NCBI GenBank assembly: GCA_017646015.1
Contig: JAGCNI010000125.1
Location: forward strand, 1 to 32,467
Length of the DNA: 32,467 nt
Reading direction: 5' to 3'
DNA from: Lentisphaeria bacterium
Lineage (GTDB): Bacteria; Verrucomicrobiota; Lentisphaeria; Victivallales; UBA1829
This document shows, one piece after another, positions 31,045 through 32,467 of the stretch (within the stretch, counting starts at the first letter, position 1; the number at the start of each line of letters is the position of its first letter). Position numbers and translations under genes: made by a program. Below the pieces are notes generated by a model. It was given only the letters and a program-made list of their open reading frames with translations. It did not search any database and was not told the origin of the DNA.

Positions 31045-32467
31045 ATGAGACATTATTTTCTTTTATTATTCTGTATGATTGCATTTCCTGCTGTTGCATT
31101 GGAAATCACATCTGATCATACGATTGTTTCCAGTGAAAATGTATCGGTAACAGAAGCGAAAGCAAAAGTTATTCTCAGTCATTATCTCCGTGAGATGTTT
31201 GGAAAACAACCACGGATCGTAACAGAAAAACAATTCAGTGGAAACGGGAAAGCAATTTATCTTGGCAATTCCGGATATGCGCAGAAAAACGGGATCGATT
31301 CCAAGAAATTGAAATCGGAAGAGTGGTTGATCAAGGCCATGCCGGATGGAAATCTGATCATTACTGGCGGTAATCTCCGTGGAACTCTTTATGGGGTCTA
31401 TGAATTTCTGGAACTTGCCGGATGCAGATATTTTTCCGTAGGCGAAAAATATATTCCGAAGAAGAATTCCATTCATGTGGATGACAAGCTCTTTTTGAAA
31501 CGCATGCCTTTCATGGAATCCCGTTATACATTTCTCGGATTTACGGGAATGGTTCCCCGTGAACTTTTTTCTTGGAATAAACAGAATCGAGATGCTGCTC
31601 CAGACAATGTCAATGGTGAATTTTTTAACGACCGTCAGTGGGGACATTGTCATACATTTTACCTTTTAGGAAAAGGATTTCCCGCTGAGTGTTTTTCACT
31701 GGGGAGCAATGGACAACGGCAGATCGCACGGGATGGTACGGGACCCGGACAATTCTGTTTTACAAGTCCGTTGACCCGTCAAAAGTTGAAAGAGAAACTT
31801 GGTCAAATGATCGCTGCGGATCGTGCAAAAGCGAAAAACGGCGGATTTGAACCGATCCGTTTGTGGGTCGTTTCCCAGAATGATACTACGGAACGTTGTT
31901 TTTGCAAAGATTGTCTGGCATTGGAAAAGAAATATGGTTCTTACAGCGGAGTACTGCTGGATTTTATCAATGATATTGCAGCGGCGTTCCCTGAAACATC
32001 ATTCCAGACAGATGCTTATCAATGGGGAGAAAAGCCTCCGGTAAAAGGCATTCGTGCTGCGAAAAATGTATATATCCAATTGGCATATCTCGGATATGAA
32101 TGGTCCGGAAACAATGATACTATGCAGGCTCTGACAGATCCGGTCAATCGCGATACTTTGCAAAAGATCCGTGCATGGAAAGGTTTTTCGGATCATTATG
32201 CTGTCTGGGATTATCTGGTTATTGGAAAAATGGGGCATCCTGCTCCCTATACCGTGATTCCCGCAATGATTGCAAACTTCAAAATTTATGGTCAGTCCGG
32301 GGTGAAACGTTATTTCAGTGAACTTGAAATCGCATCCGGAACAAAACACAGTCTCTTCGCCATGAGTTTTCATGACCTGACTCTTTATCTGAATATGAAA
32401 CTGATGGAAGATCCTTTCCGTAATACCAATACACTGTTGGATGATTATTTTGAAAAATATTATGGCC
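31045..32467 (+). CDS. Secreted DUF4838-type protein (alpha-glucuronidase-like N-terminal region), incomplete at the window end
   Basis: The frame is open from the ATG at 31045 to the last base, giving 474 codons with no stop, so the C-terminal part is outside the window. It starts with a signal peptide (MRHYFLLLFCMIAFPAVALE). Residues of about 30-140 form the GH67-like N-terminal domain, ending LRGTLYGVYEFLELAGCRYF, the pattern seen in DUF4838 and alpha-glucuronidase proteins. The DUF4838 core follows, with SQNDTTERCFCKDCLALEKK and its Cys-x-Cys-x2-Cys cluster near residues 287-292, then LLDFINDIAAAFPE. It probably acts on a polysaccharide in the periplasm or outside, but activity for this family is largely unproven. 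GAGAGGG precedes the ATG, 21 bp after the pilin-like gene. Confidence 0.9.
   Translation, partial: MRHYFLLLFCMIAFPAVALEITSDHTIVSSENVSVTEAKAKVILSHYLREMFGKQPRIVTEKQFSGNGKAIYLGNSGYAQKNGIDSKKLKSEEWLIKAMPDGNLIITGGNLRGTLYGVYEFLELAGCRYFSVGEKYIPKKNSIHVDDKLFLKRMPFMESRYTFLGFTGMVPRELFSWNKQNRDAAPDNVNGEFFNDRQWGHCHTFYLLGKGFPAECFSLGSNGQRQIARDGTGPGQFCFTSPLTRQKLKEKLGQMIAADRAKAKNGGFEPIRLWVVSQNDTTERCFCKDCLALEKKYGSYSGVLLDFINDIAAAFPETSFQTDAYQWGEKPPVKGIRAAKNVYIQLAYLGYEWSGNNDTMQALTDPVNRDTLQKIRAWKGFSDHYAVWDYLVIGKMGHPAPYTVIPAMIANFKIYGQSGVKRYFSELEIASGTKHSLFAMSFHDLTLYLNMKLMEDPFRNTNTLLDDYFEKYYG

Noticed and set aside
1-32467. tRNA, rRNA, CRISPR arrays, insertion sequences or prophage genes
   Set aside because: Reading through the intergenic regions showed no cloverleaf with a T-loop consensus, no regular repeat-spacer array and no transposase or phage protein. 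A dedicated tRNA or RNA covariance search was not possible here.

Overview
The window looks like a chromosomal segment of a Gram-negative bacterium of the PVC group, most likely Lentisphaerota and close to Victivallis. This is inferred from gene content, because there is no rRNA in the window. The supporting signs are a pilin-like protein with a C-terminal H-X9-DG motif, a DUF4838-type secreted protein, a sialidase-type propeller, a ceramidase-like protein, an outer-membrane-associated TolB, an LPS-kinase-like protein and a MEP-pathway enzyme (IspF). Base composition is moderate. Most genes have good Shine-Dalgarno sequences. Many promoters read close to TTGAAA-N16/17-TATATT.

Left part (1-9.6 kb): the tail of an unidentified protein, a cytoplasmic sialidase-like propeller, a small exported lysine-rich protein, a TibC/BAHT-type heptosyltransferase with its four-cysteine iron-site signature, and a leftward operon for a highly unusual sugar ABC importer. 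In that operon the solute-binding protein is fused to a MalF-type permease. The MalG-type partner carries an insertion of about 490 residues made of seven repeats of roughly 70 residues. A GspH/FimT-like pseudopilin gene follows 25 bp downstream. No ATPase gene is present.

Middle (9.6-20.4 kb): housekeeping and envelope genes. These are murD, a GH4 alpha-galactosidase (melA) preceded by a tandem 20-bp AraC-type operator, a LOG-family gene, an exported nitroreductase-like protein, a leftward tolB-folC-LPS-kinase-like operon, and a rightward guaB-small membrane protein-ispF operon. The membrane protein's ribosome binding site lies inside a perfect 13-bp hairpin.

Right part (20.4-32.5 kb): a large glycoside-hydrolase-like protein of unknown function, tyrS, the efp-epmA pair (elongation factor P and its lysylating enzyme), then a carbohydrate-type locus. 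That locus has an AraC regulator divergent from a DegT-family aminotransferase, a neutral-ceramidase-like protein, an H-X9-DG pilin-like protein, and a DUF4838 protein that runs off the window.

No tRNA, rRNA, CRISPR array, insertion sequence or prophage gene was recognised. No gene-free stretch exceeds 300 bases. The strongest candidate for something undescribed is the fused, repeat-bearing ABC importer with its pseudopilin neighbour (3847-9442).
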